A stretch of DNA of 64,000 nt from Dolomedes plantarius (GCA_907164885.2 OU015490.1:232722241-232786240), one strand, 5' to 3'. Numbered from the stretch's first letter, positions 1 through 12,588 are shown. Numbers and translations: made by a program. The notes: generated from the sequence alone by a model not told the origin.

Positions 1-1898
1 ATGCTTAGGATATTATTTATTTTCTTTCCCCTTTTAATAAAGGATACTAACGAAAATACAACTATAAAGAAATGATTAAATTCTCTCTTGATAATAGACT
101 TTTGTAAAATTAATATTTAGATATTGAATGTTAATCTTACTTTTACTTGGCCATGTATTTTTCTGAAGAGGTTGACAATATCGTTATTTAGATAGGTCTC
201 AAACAGGCATTAACTTATTTCCTTTTATCGCATACCTTCAGTGCTGGTATTCGGTTCTAGAGTCTGTGGTTTCAATTCCTACTGCTGACATGGATATGTT
301 TGTCCGTTTGGAATAGGCTCTAAACTGTAGGTACTGGTCTAATCAGTCCTTGTCTAGCAAAAGTGGACCTCCAAAACAACTACCACTAAAATAATTACCT
401 CTAAAACAAAGAAAAATTTTACCTCCAAAAAAAGCGCTCTAAACCAATCAACCATACCTGCAATGTTCTAACACTGTACTATACTTACAGTTATATTGTT
501 ATTTGAGCCTAATATCTATGCATTTCTCAAGAATTGTTCAAAAATAAGCTTCTAGTAAGAATATAGCTATGCAGTTTTAACATTCATCTTACATTCTTAC
601 AGTCTTTAATTCTTCTTTGAATTGTATATCTACTAAAATGCAATACGTATGATTTAGAAACAGATCTTGCATGATATGCATTTAAAATTTATAATACAGT
701 TACGAAATGTGTTCTTTGGTAATGTACTGAACTTTGCACCATCACTTAGTTTTGTTAAAATTACTGATAGATGATCCGTCTTTTTAAACTATTTACATTA
801 AAATTAATATCTAAATCTCAAAATGAAAAAATGAGATTGACTATTCTGAATAAACCTCACCAAGAGCTCCGTACAGTTATTTCATTGATAACATTTTCAT
901 TGAAATTTTGGATTTTTTTGCACATATATTTTTACAATAGATTACTGTACAGGCAGAAATATTTTGGCAAGAACACAGAAAATTCCCCATAAACCTAAAA
1001 TTTCTCTAGCCATTACTTATGCGTGGGATTTTTATGAAATGAAATGCAAAATTTGTTAAAATTACTAAGGTAAAAGAATGTGTAGTAAATCTGCTGACAG
1101 TTAAATCGATTGTATGACAGATTATAATGTAATCTGTTTTTGAAAGGAGAGTGACACTATCAGCAATTTTATCTTTTCAGAAGAGATTACTTCCCATCTT
1201 GTTTGTCTTACCCGTGTAGTTAGTTTTTCAACAAACTCTTTTATCTGCGTTCATGCACTCCTTTTTAGGACAGTTCCTTTTGTTTTCCTTCGCTGTTTAT
1301 GCATGTTTGTTAAATTTACTATGAAGGAAAGTATTTGAACATGTTAAATATACCGTACTGAAAATGTCTCACGCATAAACATGGTCTTCAATCTCTTCAC
1401 TGACTCTGTTTTATAAGCGTTTTCTACGGAAAGTAATTAAACTGAAGTTAGTACAATGATGTCTTTTTATAAAAAGATTTTTCAAAGGAAGATAATTAAA
1501 GGGAAGTCTCTTTCTTAGTTTTTCTCATAGTAAACTGAACTCATTAGGAAAGGGGCTTTCAATATTCTTAGAATATTTCACGGGAAAATATCAGTAATAT
1601 AAAGGTCGTTTTTATAGAAATGGTTTGGACATTTTAGCCATACTATAATTCTTATCTCATAACAACAACTTCTACACAATATTTGACCATTATATGTAAG
1701 ATGAGCATTTAAACATAGACTACTAGAAATTTTTAAATACAATATTTTTAATTTGTGATTAAGATTTCATCACATTAATTTATATTCAAATTATATGTAT
1801 AGCACTTTGGCAAGGCATTATATGTATAGGAATTTATCAAGGTATATATTAAGACATAACTCACTTCTTAATTACCATTTTTAAATTGCATGTTTGAT
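1..1898. other. AT-rich DNA without a recognisable gene
   Basis: No coding region, element terminus or RNA gene can be supported here. The short open frames have no family features and look like chance. A stretch at about 235-380 has a pol III B-box-like string (GGTTTCAATTCC near 268) and could be an old SINE, but no A box or target duplication was found. Confidence 0.5.
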
Positions 1899-1929
1899 AC
1901 ACACACACACACACATACATATACATATA

Positions 1930-2008
<79 letters not shown>
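1899..2008. repeat. AC/TA compound microsatellite
   Basis: A short (CA)n run passes into a long uninterrupted (TA)n tract. The reading frames across it are artefacts of the dinucleotide repeat. Confidence 0.95.
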
Positions 2009-2010
<2 letters not shown>

Positions 2011-2196
2011 CGTAATTTTAAAAAAATAACTGTCAATGTTTGTTACTAAAAACTATATTGTAAAATTTGAAAAAAAAGTATGTTTAGAATAAATGTCGAG
2101 ATGGCAAGAATAAATGCCATTTAGTGTGTCATTTAGTGTTTTATAATGTCATTTAAATGTCATAAAATATAATAATGTCATTGAATAAATAGAATA

Positions 2197-2290
2197 CAGT
2201 CGAACCCTGTTATAGCGAACCCGGTATATAACGAACTCACGGATATAACGGACGAAAATTTTGGTCCCGCCATTTTCCTATTGTACGTAA
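2197..2290. mobile_element. Orphan pogo/Tigger-like terminal repeat
   Basis: After a TA the sequence reads CAGTCGAACCCTGTTATAGC and continues with further 'ataacgaac' and 'ataacggac' strings, the style of pogo/Tigger ends that repeat an AACGGAC-type motif. No matching opposite end or transposase was found before the next element, so this is a broken end or a diverged MITE. Confidence 0.45.
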
Positions 2291-2392
2291 TTTAATTAGT
2301 ATTGTGTCAGTTTAATGTAATCGATTTTAGTCAATTTAATTCATAAATGATCATTTTTAATACATTTTATAATTTTTTTAATACATCATTAT

Positions 2393-2456
2393 TGAATACC
2401 ATGATGTATATTGAATACCATGATATTGAATACCATCATTATTGAATACCATGATG
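2393..2456. repeat. Short tandem repeat, unit about 15 bp
   Basis: The string ATTGAATACCATGAT recurs about four times with small gaps. It lies between the orphan terminal repeat and the microsatellite. No function is visible. Confidence 0.7.
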
Positions 2457-2704
2457 TAAACGTCCGGTGGCCACTAGTATTGTTTGTGTGTATCCTAATG
2501 TAAAGGTACCTGGGATTTTCTGGAATGTATGCAGAATAATCCAGAATAAAATAATGTGCACCTCATCAGTGTTGTGCGGACTCTTCAATGCCTCCCCTAT
2601 GTGTTTATTACGGCGACGCGACCACGACTACCTGTGTGTGAATCCATCACCTGTACCATTAAAGTCGTTACATAACATATTTCTCTCTCTCTCTCCCTCT
2701 TTCA

Positions 2705-2980
<276 letters not shown>

Positions 2981-2985
2981 ATATA

Positions 2986-4560
2986 CAGTGGAACCTCCCT
3001 TAACGGACACTCCCGAATAGCGGACACCTCTAATTAACGGACATTTTTACGAGTCCCAGTCCTTTTGTATAGGACAATCCATGTTATTCCCTCTGAATAG
3101 CGGACACTCCGAATAGCGGAGAGGTATTTTGAAAAACTTTCAATTATTTTGGCAAACATTTCAAAATTAGAAACATTTAACACCTCAAATGGATGGATGG
3201 AAAAATTCCGGACACGTCACAACATATTTTTTAAACAGATTTGTGTTGAAGAAAAATCTGTAAATTCAAATGAAGTAACAGATTGGATTGGAAAGCTTAA
3301 ATATTTGTGCAAAGGATATGGTGACAGAGACATTTTCGATGCCGATGAGTCTGGCCTCTTTTGCCGTGTTCTTCCAGACAAGACCTTATGTTTTAAGGGT
3401 GGAAAATGTAGTGGCGGGAAATTTCAAAAGAGCGGCTCACTCTTTTGCTGCGTTGCAACATGCTGGAGACTTCAAAACCCCAATTGCTATTGAAAAAGCT
3501 AAGAATCCTAGATGTTTCAAGAACATTGATGTGCGAAAATTTAGTGTTTCATGGAAGTCAAATAAGAAAGCGTGGATAACCACTGAGATAATGAGCGATT
3601 GGTTGGTGGAGTTAGACAACAAAATGAAAAACAAAAGAGAAAAATCATTCTGTTCATGGACAATGCTACAGCCAATTTCAGGGAATTATCCGCAACTTTA
3701 GAGTACGATACAGAAATCTGCTTCTGGCACAGATTATCTCCTGCAAATCCAGCGAAGAGTTGGCAAAATCGGTATATGTTTTGGATGCAATTTCCTGGAC
3801 TACGTCAGCCCTTAAAAAGGTGGAACCTGGGTGCGTTCTAAAATGTTTTAAGAAGACGTGATTTTTGAGTACAAGCGAAGTGGCAACTGACAGCACTACC
3901 GAAAAAAGCAAAAATGAACTTGCGGATCTAGTAGCCAATTTGAATTCAAATGTCAGCGTTTAAGAGGAAGTCAAGATAGACGACGATTTATCCATTGAGG
4001 AAGAAAACCTGCGTGTTTCCAATTTCATTCATCGGGCCACCACTGAAGCACTGGCCCTTTCTGAGGATGATGATGAGGAATCGCCAATGGAAGACTGCAA
4101 AATCAAAGATTATTCGGAAGCACTGAAATACAGCGAACAATTCAAACATTTCTTTCTGAACAACGAAGATTCGGAGGGACTAGCAAAGCTAAATCCTGTG
4201 AAGATTCATCTTGAAAAACAGGTTTGTTGTGTAAAAAAGAGAAATCAAACTTTGTTAAGAGATTTTTTCAGCAGTAATTAAAATAATTTAGCTACTATAC
4301 GTTTTATTTTGGGATTATTTAATGCAAGAGAAAAAGGATTAGCACACAATTAAAAGGAAAAGTAGTAAATAGTTATTCTTTTCTTGCCTAATTAATTTTT
4401 CCTTTTTAATTAAAATTACAGCAGTAATTTTCAATCAAATGTCAAACAAAAGAGCAAAAATTTTTTTATAAAAATGTTGTCCTCCCCAATAGCGGACACC
4501 TCCTAATAACGGACAAAACTTTTGGTCCCGTGACTGTCCGCTTTCCAGGAGGTACCACTG
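2986..4560 (+). mobile_element. Tigger/pogo-type DNA transposon, decayed, both ends present
   Basis: The element is 1575 bp. It begins CAGTGGAACCTCC and ends with the inverted GGAGGTACCACTG, a 13-bp terminal match with one mismatch. A TA duplication flanks it (2984-2985 and 4561-4562). Both ends carry subterminal copies of an 'aatagcggacac' motif. It encloses a broken DDE transposase on the plus strand. The complete ends and TA duplication fix the boundaries. Confidence 0.85.
3149..4281 (+). pseudogene. Tigger/pogo-family transposase relic
   Basis: This encoded a pogo-superfamily DDE transposase (CENP-B/Jerky relatives) that cuts and pastes the surrounding element. Visible pieces in order: the end of the DNA-binding region (GWMEKFRTRHN near 3190), the first catalytic Asp in FDADESGLF (near 3335), a KNPRCFKN block in another frame (near 3500), the second Asp in ILFMDNATAN (near 3650) in a third frame, and an acidic C-terminal tail ending LLRDFFSSN at 4279. 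The N-terminal helix-turn-helix and the block with the third catalytic residue are missing or unreadable. At least three frame changes and internal stops make it inactive. The family call rests on motif order and the Tigger-type ends. Confidence 0.75.
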
Positions 4561-6426
4561 TATATACAAAGATACTAGTAGAAATACATACATAATGCCT
4601 ATAAATGCACTAATCTCAAGATTATCCGAGAGTTAATGCATCGTAAAGAAAAGAAATTGAAATACAAATTTTTAAAAAGTATGTCACTGAAGGATGTCAA
4701 TGTCTGATTCAGTTGAAAATATGAAAATATATGAAAATATTTTTATTATTCATATCATAACCTAATTTCTATGCAAGCTCATTTAAACTCTCTGGATAGT
4801 TCATATTTCACGGTATGTTGGGAAATTTTTGGGCTGTCCTTATTTTAACGTATTCCATGTAACCCATGCATTGATTAGCTAGGGATATCAAGAGTTCATT
4901 GAACATCTAAAACCTACGTTTGGAAATAGTATAATAACTTAAATATAAAATTGTAAAAATACTATTAAATTTGAAATTTTCAGAAAATGCACTCACTTCT
5001 TACTTCATAAATAAAATTCTTATTTACTTGTAATAAAATTAATTCAGGGAACATAATCTATAAATTTTAGAGAAATAATACTGAAAATTTCATATGTAAC
5101 GATAACAAAAAAAAATTAAAGAAGTTTGAACGAACACCAGAAATTTTTTCTTTTCAACTTGTGTAAAGGTGATGACTTTCCTATGTTCACACTTTGCCCC
5201 TGGGAGGCACTGGAGGAACATGTCTCTTAAGTTGAAAACCGATGATTTAGAGCACTGGTGGCCAACTCAAGACAGTTCGGGGCCACTTGAGAAAAATATG
5301 AATGACGAAATATAATTTCCTAGCGAATTTTGATGTCTGCTGTGTAGAAAGCGAAATTGCCGTTATCAAATATCAGATTTGCATACTGCACTAAATGTTT
5401 AAATTTTAAAATAATTTTCAGTACTTAAATTCAAATTATTTAAAATACAAAAAAAATACAGAGTCCTTAAAAAATACCGCATTATGAATATAAAGAAAAC
5501 TGAATTATTGATTTTTGAGAAAATTGCATTCTTGATAAATAAAATAAAAAAATTTCGTTTAGAGAAAAATTAATTTTGACGAAATCAAAATGTATGTATT
5601 TATTGAAAAAAATGCAAAAAATTACAAAACGCAACATTGTAATATCAAACATTTTCGCAATTAATAACTTCAAAGTAGCAATTTGAAACGCACTTTTTCG
5701 AACCTGTACATATAATAAAAAGGCATTTGATTTTTTGGAAAATAAAACATTTATTTCAGAAAAAAAAAAGACAAAATCAGTTTTCTTTACAAATTCAATG
5801 AAGCCTGATTTACAAGAATATGTTTATATCACAAAACAAAACATAAAATCTGTTTTTTTAATAATCAAAAAGTAGGAAAAAAAATTAGACGCTTTCGGAT
5901 GGCCACTTCATACCGCAAAGCGATAAAAATTTGTTTCCCGCAAATGAATCATAAATGTTGCAACTAGCCCACATGTAAACACGGTATCTCTTTTAATCCA
6001 GCGTCTTAGCTACCAATTGCGAGGATAATAGCTTTCGTGACATTAAAACATTTTCAGCCTGCTCTCACAGTTTTTTTAATGATTTTCCTCCGCTGGAAGC
6101 GAGCGCCGTACAAATCATGAAATTATTAGAGAAAAGAGGAAATGTAGTTAGTCATATTTTTTTCCTTTACTGCATTTTCGATTCCGTCTTTGTGTTCAAT
6201 CCAAAGAAGAATTTAAGGTATAAGGAAATAGCACCAAATAAATCCTTCATTGTATAACGATTGGACGAAATGCTTTAATATATTCCGTATAGAACGGGTG
6301 TTAAGTAATCCTTTATTGAAGGTTTTCGTGAGAATTCCCGAAATACAACTAAGACATTGACGCCATGAAACATTTGAATTAAAATTAAAAGAATTATTAA
6401 TCATCAAACTGCTATATCCATTTATA
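4561..6426. other. AT-rich DNA without a supported gene
   Basis: No coding region can be supported. Near 5258 the sequence CACTGGTGGCCAACTC resembles a hAT MITE end, but no partner or 8-bp duplication was found. An open frame on the minus strand at 6213-6458 has no recognisable domain. Confidence 0.4.
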
Positions 6427-6470
6427 CAGTGGGAGACAAAATTATTGAAACCAAACACAGAACATCTGCT
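6427..6470. mobile_element. Tc1/pogo-like terminal sequence, orphan
   Basis: Directly after TA the sequence reads CAGTGGGAGACAAAATTATT, typical in style of IS630-Tc1 superfamily ends. No opposite end was located, so the element is truncated or too diverged to delimit. Confidence 0.35.
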
Positions 6471-6719
6471 GAGGCCCGAAAATGATTTATTAAGTAGAAA
6501 AAGTTGGGTTGTTTTATAGAATACACGAATTTTTTTTTACAAAAATTCCCTTATTATCGAAAAGGAGCTTTACATTGTAAATACTCATCCTAGACATGAA
6601 ATAGACGACAAGTTATTTAATATTTTACATATTTGTAGTGATATTAGTAAATAAACAATAAAATAATATATTACCTAAAAATATAAGATTTTATACTCCA
6701 AATTTATGTATTAAATATT

Positions 6720-7045
6720 TTTATAAATCTCTCTCTGGTATTTTTATTTTTATGACAATTATGCTTGTGAAATATAAGATTAAACCTGGTGGGAATTGTT
6801 TATTTCGCGCTGTTTAATTAGCGATAATTTACAATTTTAAAAAAAAATTGCTTTCTACGCATGCTCAGAGATATTTTTAAATCTGACTTTAGATACTCAC
6901 TACACAGGAGACCGCTTAAACACATTAATTTGTTTCTGCGCATTATTAGGATTTTCAACATTTGGCAATGATGTGTTGAGTGTAATTTGTGTATTAGTAC
7001 ATTTATTTACTATCTCGCAGTCATGTTTTGACGGGTACCAACTAG
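6720..7045 (+). mobile_element. Helitron-like repeat, copy 1
   Basis: This stretch shares several blocks with 7641-8023: 'aatttacaat', 'gcatgctcag', 'ttaatttgttt', and a common end from 'attttcaac' through 'tgttttgacgggtacc' to 'aactag' followed by T. A CTAG|T terminus in two copies suggests a non-autonomous Helitron-like family, although no clear terminal hairpin is visible. The left boundary is uncertain. Confidence 0.45.
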
Positions 7046-7189
7046 TATATATTTAAGTTGCTAAGCCGATTCTTTGGGCAGTCCGTGAGAGAAAACAACT
7101 GCATCAATTTATTTCATTTTGGTCTTAAATGAAAGATTTTATTCTATAGATGAGTCAAATTTGGTTTTTGTAATCGCAATTTCTCTTCA

Positions 7190-7639
7190 TCTATACTAAT
7201 AAAGGGACAAGTGGATGTCGGATCACGTGACCGTAACTCATCCGGGCGGGCCACTCCTCGAAAAAAAATGGCCGACAAATATACAGGAAAATCGGTGTAA
7301 TTTTTTTCTCATGAAAGTACATAAATGTTACATATTTGGAAAGAGCTCCGAAAACTGATAATTTTTTCTGCGTACACTTATTCTGTTAATTCAATAGTTT
7401 TAGAGATATTTTCATTCTAAAATCACTCACTGCTGAGAAACCAAATCATTTGGTGCAGTGGTGCTGCCATCTGTCGGCACCGACGGGAATGAAAATTGAA
7501 ACGAATTTGTTCACTTGAATTTAATACATTTGTAGGCTTTTTTTTTCTTTTGTGGGGTCCGAAGTACATAAATATGTTACACGGATGGCTTGAGAGTAGC
7601 TAGGCGAAGCCCGAGCCTAGCCGGGCTTCGCCCGGCTAG
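7190..7639 (+). mobile_element. Non-autonomous Helitron, family 1 copy 1
   Basis: The element is 450 bp, starts TCTATACTAATAAAGGGACA and ends in a GC hairpin (GCCGGGCTTCGCCCGGC) running into CTAG. It sits between A and T without a target duplication, as Helitrons do. There is no Rep/helicase coding. A second copy lies at 36082-36535 with the same ends. It lies within or beside the other Helitron-like repeat family of 6720-8023. Confidence 0.85.
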
Positions 7640-7640
7640 T

Positions 7641-8023
7641 TAGCAATAATTTACAATGAAAAATTTCTATCTGTGCATGCTCAGTGGCATGTTTAAATCT
7701 GGCCATAAATACTTACTAAGCACGAGCCGCATAACACGTTAATTTGTTTATTCCGAGGTATCTCTCTAAATCGCTCTCTCTGCCATTTTTATTTTTAATT
7801 ATGTTTGTTAAATATAGATTTAAACCTGACGGAAATCGTTTACTTCACATCGTTGAGTAACCCTATTTCTTTTTTATAGAGTTCAATAGTAATTTTTTAA
7901 AGTGTATTTCTCTATTCTTAATATTATGATTTTCAACGTTTGGCGATGATGTGTTGAGTATAATTTGTGTATTAGTACATTTATTTACTATCCAGCCGTC
8001 ATGTTTTGACGGGTACCAACTAG
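7641..8023 (+). mobile_element. Helitron-like repeat, copy 2
   Basis: Second copy of the repeat at 6720-7045, ending with the same 'acgggtaccaactag' followed by T. It has an extra block (about 7740-7900) matching the left part of copy 1 in a different order. No coding potential. Confidence 0.45.
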
Positions 8024-8849
8024 TTGAATATTAAATTGAAATGGCCTTTTTATTTTTATTTTAACGTATACACTTATGTCTGTATATCGATGAAGTATAA
8101 CATGACAGGAAAGAAATGCAAGTGATGCTTTTAAAATAACATTTAGAGTAATTTTCTTTACATTCACGCTTTGTAATATAAATATTTTGGACACAAAAGA
8201 TATTTTCGTATTTTTAAGTCATCACTTTCTATTGTTGTTATTTGTTTAAATTAACCACACATAAAAGACGACGTTGAAGTTTTATTTCTTATATCGACAT
8301 CATCACAACAAATAACAATATGTATTACAATCCTGTATTACAAAAGACACGATTGAAATATCCAATTATATTGTATCTATAAACTTTTATGTTAAAGTTG
8401 AAATGATCTTAAATATAACTAGAGATTTAATTAACTCTTTCAAATGTTTGCACGAAATGCATTAACTAGTATATATTATGAATGTGACTTTTTATGCAAG
8501 AAACAAAAGTTAGTATACCTTTATTATAACTCGAAAATGTTCTTGCATATTTGTTGCATTTTGTTCTTGCGTCAAAAACATTTTTTCTTGAGCACTGAAA
8601 AGTTAAAAGATCGTTTAATTCTCCTTCTTGAATTACGAAAAAAAAGGAGAGACTGAAGGGCTCAATTGAATTATTGTCTCAAATAAACCTACATTTTAGT
8701 CCAAGGCTTAAATTGCCTTAAAGTCTTCATGACATATGAATAGTAGGTGACCAAACAGATCACTGGTGGTATGATGAAACAAATGCCTGGCACTTTGTTA
8801 TATTCCATTGACCTGCAAACCTTTCAATACTTTAATACCCTACTAATAA
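8024..8849. other. AT-rich DNA without a supported gene
   Basis: Nothing recognisable was found. The 70-codon frame at 8444-8656 has no known motif and no sign of selection that I can see. Confidence 0.4.
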
Positions 8850-9266
8850 AATTCTCAAGTGCAGCTCACGTGTGTAAGTGTTGCGACATCATAGTTTACA
8901 GTCAGGAAAGTCAGCTAGGTTACAGTCAAATAAAAGAGAATGGAAATATCCATGCTGAGTCAAACGGGGAAAACTGAGCAACATAAATCCTCTTTGGAGA
9001 GTCTTATGTGTAATTGCAACCGAAATTCCTCCAGCTATATCTTTTGATTTTGGAAAGAAACACAGGTCTCCAAACCCAAGGGCTTAAGAAAACTTACTGA
9101 TACTAGTAAATAATAGATTTGCTTTAATCACGTCTATATTCCGATTTCCTAGAGAAACCAAGAACTGTAAACGTTTTGCTTGTGTTAATCCTCTAACATT
9201 CCATTGCAGAACTCTCAAGGAGTTGGAGACGCTTTTAAGAATAGCATATCTTGGACGATAGCGCAA
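8850..9266 (-). pseudogene. LINE endonuclease-domain relic
   Basis: The minus strand carries the start of an apurinic-type endonuclease domain of a non-LTR retrotransposon. LRVLQWNVRGLTQAKR (about 9205-9160) matches the conserved opening 'WN-x-x-GL' block, followed by the LGNRNIDVI segment. After a stop near 9084 the same frame continues with a KDIAGGISVAI-like string (about 9050-9020) typical of the next conserved block. The catalytic Glu motif is not clear and the frame then fails. No reverse transcriptase follows, so this is a 5' fragment of a dead LINE. Jockey-like or RTE-like cannot be decided. Confidence 0.65.
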
Positions 9267-10092
9267 TGCAGCAAAAAAAAAAAGTAGTAATTAAGGTACA
9301 TCAGTACAAGGGAACGGAGAGCACTTTGATAGATTTTGTATATCCCAAGGTGCACCACGAGATCTACCACATTACGTGCCAGTGTCGTACAGTACTTGTA
9401 GATAAATGTGATCAATCAATAGGAATGTACATTTTTTTTACAGAATTCTTCTTAGCATTATCACGATTTGCATGTTTTTTTTGGAATTTCCTCTTAAGCT
9501 GGGTGTTTTGCGTTACATCTCTTAATGGAATAGGATTAAATTTCATTGACATGCGCCACTTTGCTAACGATTCATTTTATAATAAATAGGCTATGTAAAT
9601 GGATATATTAACTGTCTAGAAGGAAACTATCCTTCATTCTCAAAGTATCAAGATTAGGATTGCATAAAGGGTACTACTTCCTAGATTGAAGAAAGAAAGT
9701 TGATTTGGAAATAGCAGCAGATGTAACCTAAAGGAGGCATATAAGTTGACGTCGCAGGTTTGCAAACCCTATGAGGAAAATTTCCCTGTGATTTTTCTAA
9801 TCTCAGATTAGCAAATGCCAGTTTTTTAGTTTTGCTTTCTGCATTTCAAACCAGGCCTTTAAATGCAAGGCACATGTTTTTAAAAATGTTTTACTTTTTA
9901 AAATATTGTTTTGATTTTATAGAGATAGATATCAATAATTTCATTCAATGTAAAAAAATAGCTACTGAAAATTTTTAATGTTAAAAATCAATGCCCTCTC
10001 AATTTAAACTTTCATGTGGAAAAAACAGAATTCAAAAAGGCTCTCGCTTACCTGCGATTAGAAAATTTGAGAGGGAAATTCCCCCCCCCCCA
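9267..10092. other. Anonymous AT-rich DNA
   Basis: No gene, element end or RNA gene could be supported. A C10 run lies immediately before the Helitron start. A 112-codon frame at 9251-9589 partly overlaps the LINE relic on the other strand and has no recognisable features. Confidence 0.4.
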
Positions 10093-10102
10093 TCTATATA
10101 TA

Positions 10103-11503
10103 CACTCATGGACAAAAAAATTAGCGCACTAAGAAGGAGTCGTCAAAATGAAACGAAATTTTACATACGTAATGACTACTTTGATATAAGTAAATGATAA
10201 GAAAATCAAAGAAAAAGGATAATTTATTTCAGAGAAAAAGACAAAAGAACGGAAGAGTTAATACTCCGTTGTACCCCCTCTAGCGCGAATGCACGATGCG
10301 ATACGATCGGGCATTGAGTCATACAAGTTCTGTATGATGTCTTGAGACATTTCGTTCCATATTTGCTGTAACCTTGCCTCTAGTTCGTTCAAACTCGTGG
10401 GATGCCAAACTCGTCGTCCCAAATGATCCCAGATATGCTCGATTGGAGACAAATCTGGGGATCGGGCAGGCCAAGGAAGGGTAGTAACAGTGCGGAGACA
10501 GTCTTGTGACACCCTTGCCGTATGAGGCCGAGCATTGTCTTGTTGAAAAATGGCTCCTGGGAGCCGTTGCATGAGTGGCAACACATGTGGTTGCAGGATT
10601 TCATGAACATACCGCTGGGCTGTCATGGTGCCACGGAACAATACTAGGGGTGACCGTGTATTGTAGGCAATGGCACCCCATACCATCACACCAGCTGTGG
10701 GAGCGATGTGTCGCTGTACAGCAAAGGCAGGATTGAAGCGTTCACCGCGGGCTCTCCACACACGAACACGATTGTCATCACTTCCGAGATTGAATCTGGA
10801 TTCGTCACTAAAGACGACCTGGTTCCATTCCGCTGCAGTCCAGTTTCCTCGTGCGCGGCAAAACTCCAAACGGAGGCGTCGATGGGTGGGCGTCAAGGGC
10901 AGCACACGCAATGGGAGCCGCGATACCAACTGTCCTTCAGCCAGGCGCCTTCGTATGGTTCGAGAAGACACAGAGGCCCCTAGTGATGCCTGGATGGCGG
11001 CCGATGAAGCAGTTGGCTATACGCGTGCATTTCTTACGATGTATGCGGTCTTCTCGACGACTGGTCTGTCGAGGGCGTCCTGAGCCTGGTCTTCGTGTAC
11101 ATGACATCTCTCGGGTCCACTGGTCCCAACACCTCCTCACAACACAATCAGAGCGGCCTAATTGACGAGCTACTCGCCTAGCTGACCACCCAGCTTCCAT
11201 CATCCCGACGATTCTCCCCCTCTCAAACTGCGACAACTGCTTATATTGTCTTCGATCACGGCGTAATGGCATGTCTATCTCAGCTCCTCCTTTGAAATGA
11301 TTCAGCACACTCAAACAAGCTTTGGTTACCTGTTTTATACTCCACAGAGTACGATGTTCAACGCCCTCTACCGGCTATACGTAATGCGCAATCACGCTGC
11401 ATTTCTAATCATTTGCATATCTCCCCGACATGTACCTTCATTGCAAGTTTCGTTACGATCCCGCAATTATTTCTTGGTGCGCTAATTTTTTTGTCCATGA
11501 GTG
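10103..11503 (-). mobile_element. Tc1-like transposon, copy A
   Basis: The element is 1401 bp with about 33-bp terminal inverted repeats beginning CACTCATGGACAAAAAAATT. It is flanked by TA at 10101-10102 and 11504-11505. It is inserted eight bases inside the 5' end of the Helitron at 10093. It is full-length in structure but carries a 12-bp deletion near 10985 relative to copies B and D. The transposase is on the minus strand and broken. Confidence 0.95.
10258..11272 (-). pseudogene. Tc1-family transposase, copy A (frameshifted)
   Basis: A cut-and-paste DDE transposase of about 341 residues when unbroken. The N-terminal paired-type helix-turn-helix is visible (SQFERGRIVGMMEAGWS, then RRVARQLGRSD), followed by the basic GRPRQTSRRE region. 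The catalytic core then shows FSDESRFNL, QQDNARPHTA and SPDLSPIEHIWD. A one-base insertion at about 11041-11048 shifts the frame after the SRREDR segment, and the original frame also carries CAG to TAG shortly after. A 12-bp in-frame deletion near 10985 is private to this copy. I take the ATG at 11272 as the start because copies B and D share it. The protein cannot be made whole. Confidence 0.9.
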
Positions 11504-12173
11504 TATAAAACAGTTCCGTGACTGACTGACTGACTGACTGACAGATAACGCACAGACCAAACCGCTGTACCTAAAGGGCTGTAATTTTGCATAGCGATTC
11601 TTTTTATACTGTAGGGGTGCATTAAGAAAGATTTTTGAAAAATTCGTCTTAGACATTTTTAAATTAAATTTCTAAGCTGTTTTTGCAACTTTTTTTAAGT
11701 TTGCATTTAAAATAATAATCCGAGGGTTATAAAATTTATATCACGAGAAAGATCATAAAAATTCCTTTAAATTGAAATATTTTTCGAATCTTACCTTCAT
11801 TTTCTATTTTTGGTGAATTTTTAAAGATTAATTTTTAGAATTTAATTTTCTAAATATGATCACATGGTTTCGTTTTTTTTTTTTTTTGTGATACTTTAAA
11901 TTAATTTTGCGTCATGTGCATAACAACGAAATAAATTGACAAAAAAATATTAAAATACGGTAAAAGATAAAATTTAACCTCTAGACTAATTGAGATGGAA
12001 GTTTTTAAAGAATTTAATACAAATTAGCATGTTTTATGTATATTAAACATAGAAATTAATTGAATACATTGACCGTTGTATTTAATTTGAATATTTTCTT
12101 CTACATGATTTTGTCTATAAAAATATCCGTTACGATTTATATATATATATATATTTATTTATTTATTTATTTA

Positions 12174-12208
<35 letters not shown>

Positions 12209-12465
12209 TATTGCATACATTGACCGTTGTATTTAGTTTGAATGTACTCTGTAGCAAAGTACGGGTATTCAGCTAGTAACTTGATATACATATTGAAAAT
12301 ATGACATGTCAGATAATGTGCTAGCCTTAATTTTGGACGACATCATTTTACATTCATACTATTACATCAACTACAGGTTACCTGAAAGTAGCTCTCCCTT
12401 TGAACAGGTTTTGGAAACTTCAAATACAAATTAACACGCTCAGTAAACAATGTTTCTATAAAGGA

Positions 12466-12471
12466 TTTATT
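12466..12471 (-). terminator. Poly(A) signal of the Gly/His-rich peptide gene
   Basis: AATAAA on the minus strand lies about 120 bases after the stop codon of the 12589-12882 gene. It is a canonical signal at a plausible 3' UTR distance. Confidence 0.6.
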
Positions 12472-12588
12472 TACAATGACAACAAATGCGATGACAGATA
12501 TAATACATTGACTGTACAATCAAAAGCTTTGACAAATGTAGTTGGCTTAAAAAGAGCTACTTGGGACTCTTTCTTAGTAAGTTTTGCT

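Larger units (their letters stand above)
10093..12276 (+). mobile_element. Non-autonomous Helitron, family 2, carrying a Tc1 insertion
   Basis: The left end is TC at 10093 preceded by A. The right end is a short hairpin (CTGT...ACGG, 12250-12264) followed by CAGCTAG and target T at 12277. Just inside the left end, after the Tc1 insertion, comes 'acagttccg' and a (TGAC)5 run (11516-11541), a layout usual for arthropod Helitrons. Without the Tc1 copy it is about 780 bp. It contains (TA)n and (TTTA)n tracts at 12138-12205 and two copies of an 'ATACATTGACCGTTGTATTTA' type block (near 12063 and 12215). A 3' fragment of the same family lies at 43291-43359. There is no coding capacity. Confidence 0.8.

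Noticed and set aside
10670..11165. Plus-strand frames opposite Tc1 copy A (also in B and D on the reverse strand)
   Set aside because: Shadows of the GC-rich transposase gene; identical shadows occur in each copy and lack independent support.
11516..11541. (TGAC)n run as a CRISPR-like or regulatory repeat
   Set aside because: A four-base microsatellite, a usual part of this Helitron family's 5' region.
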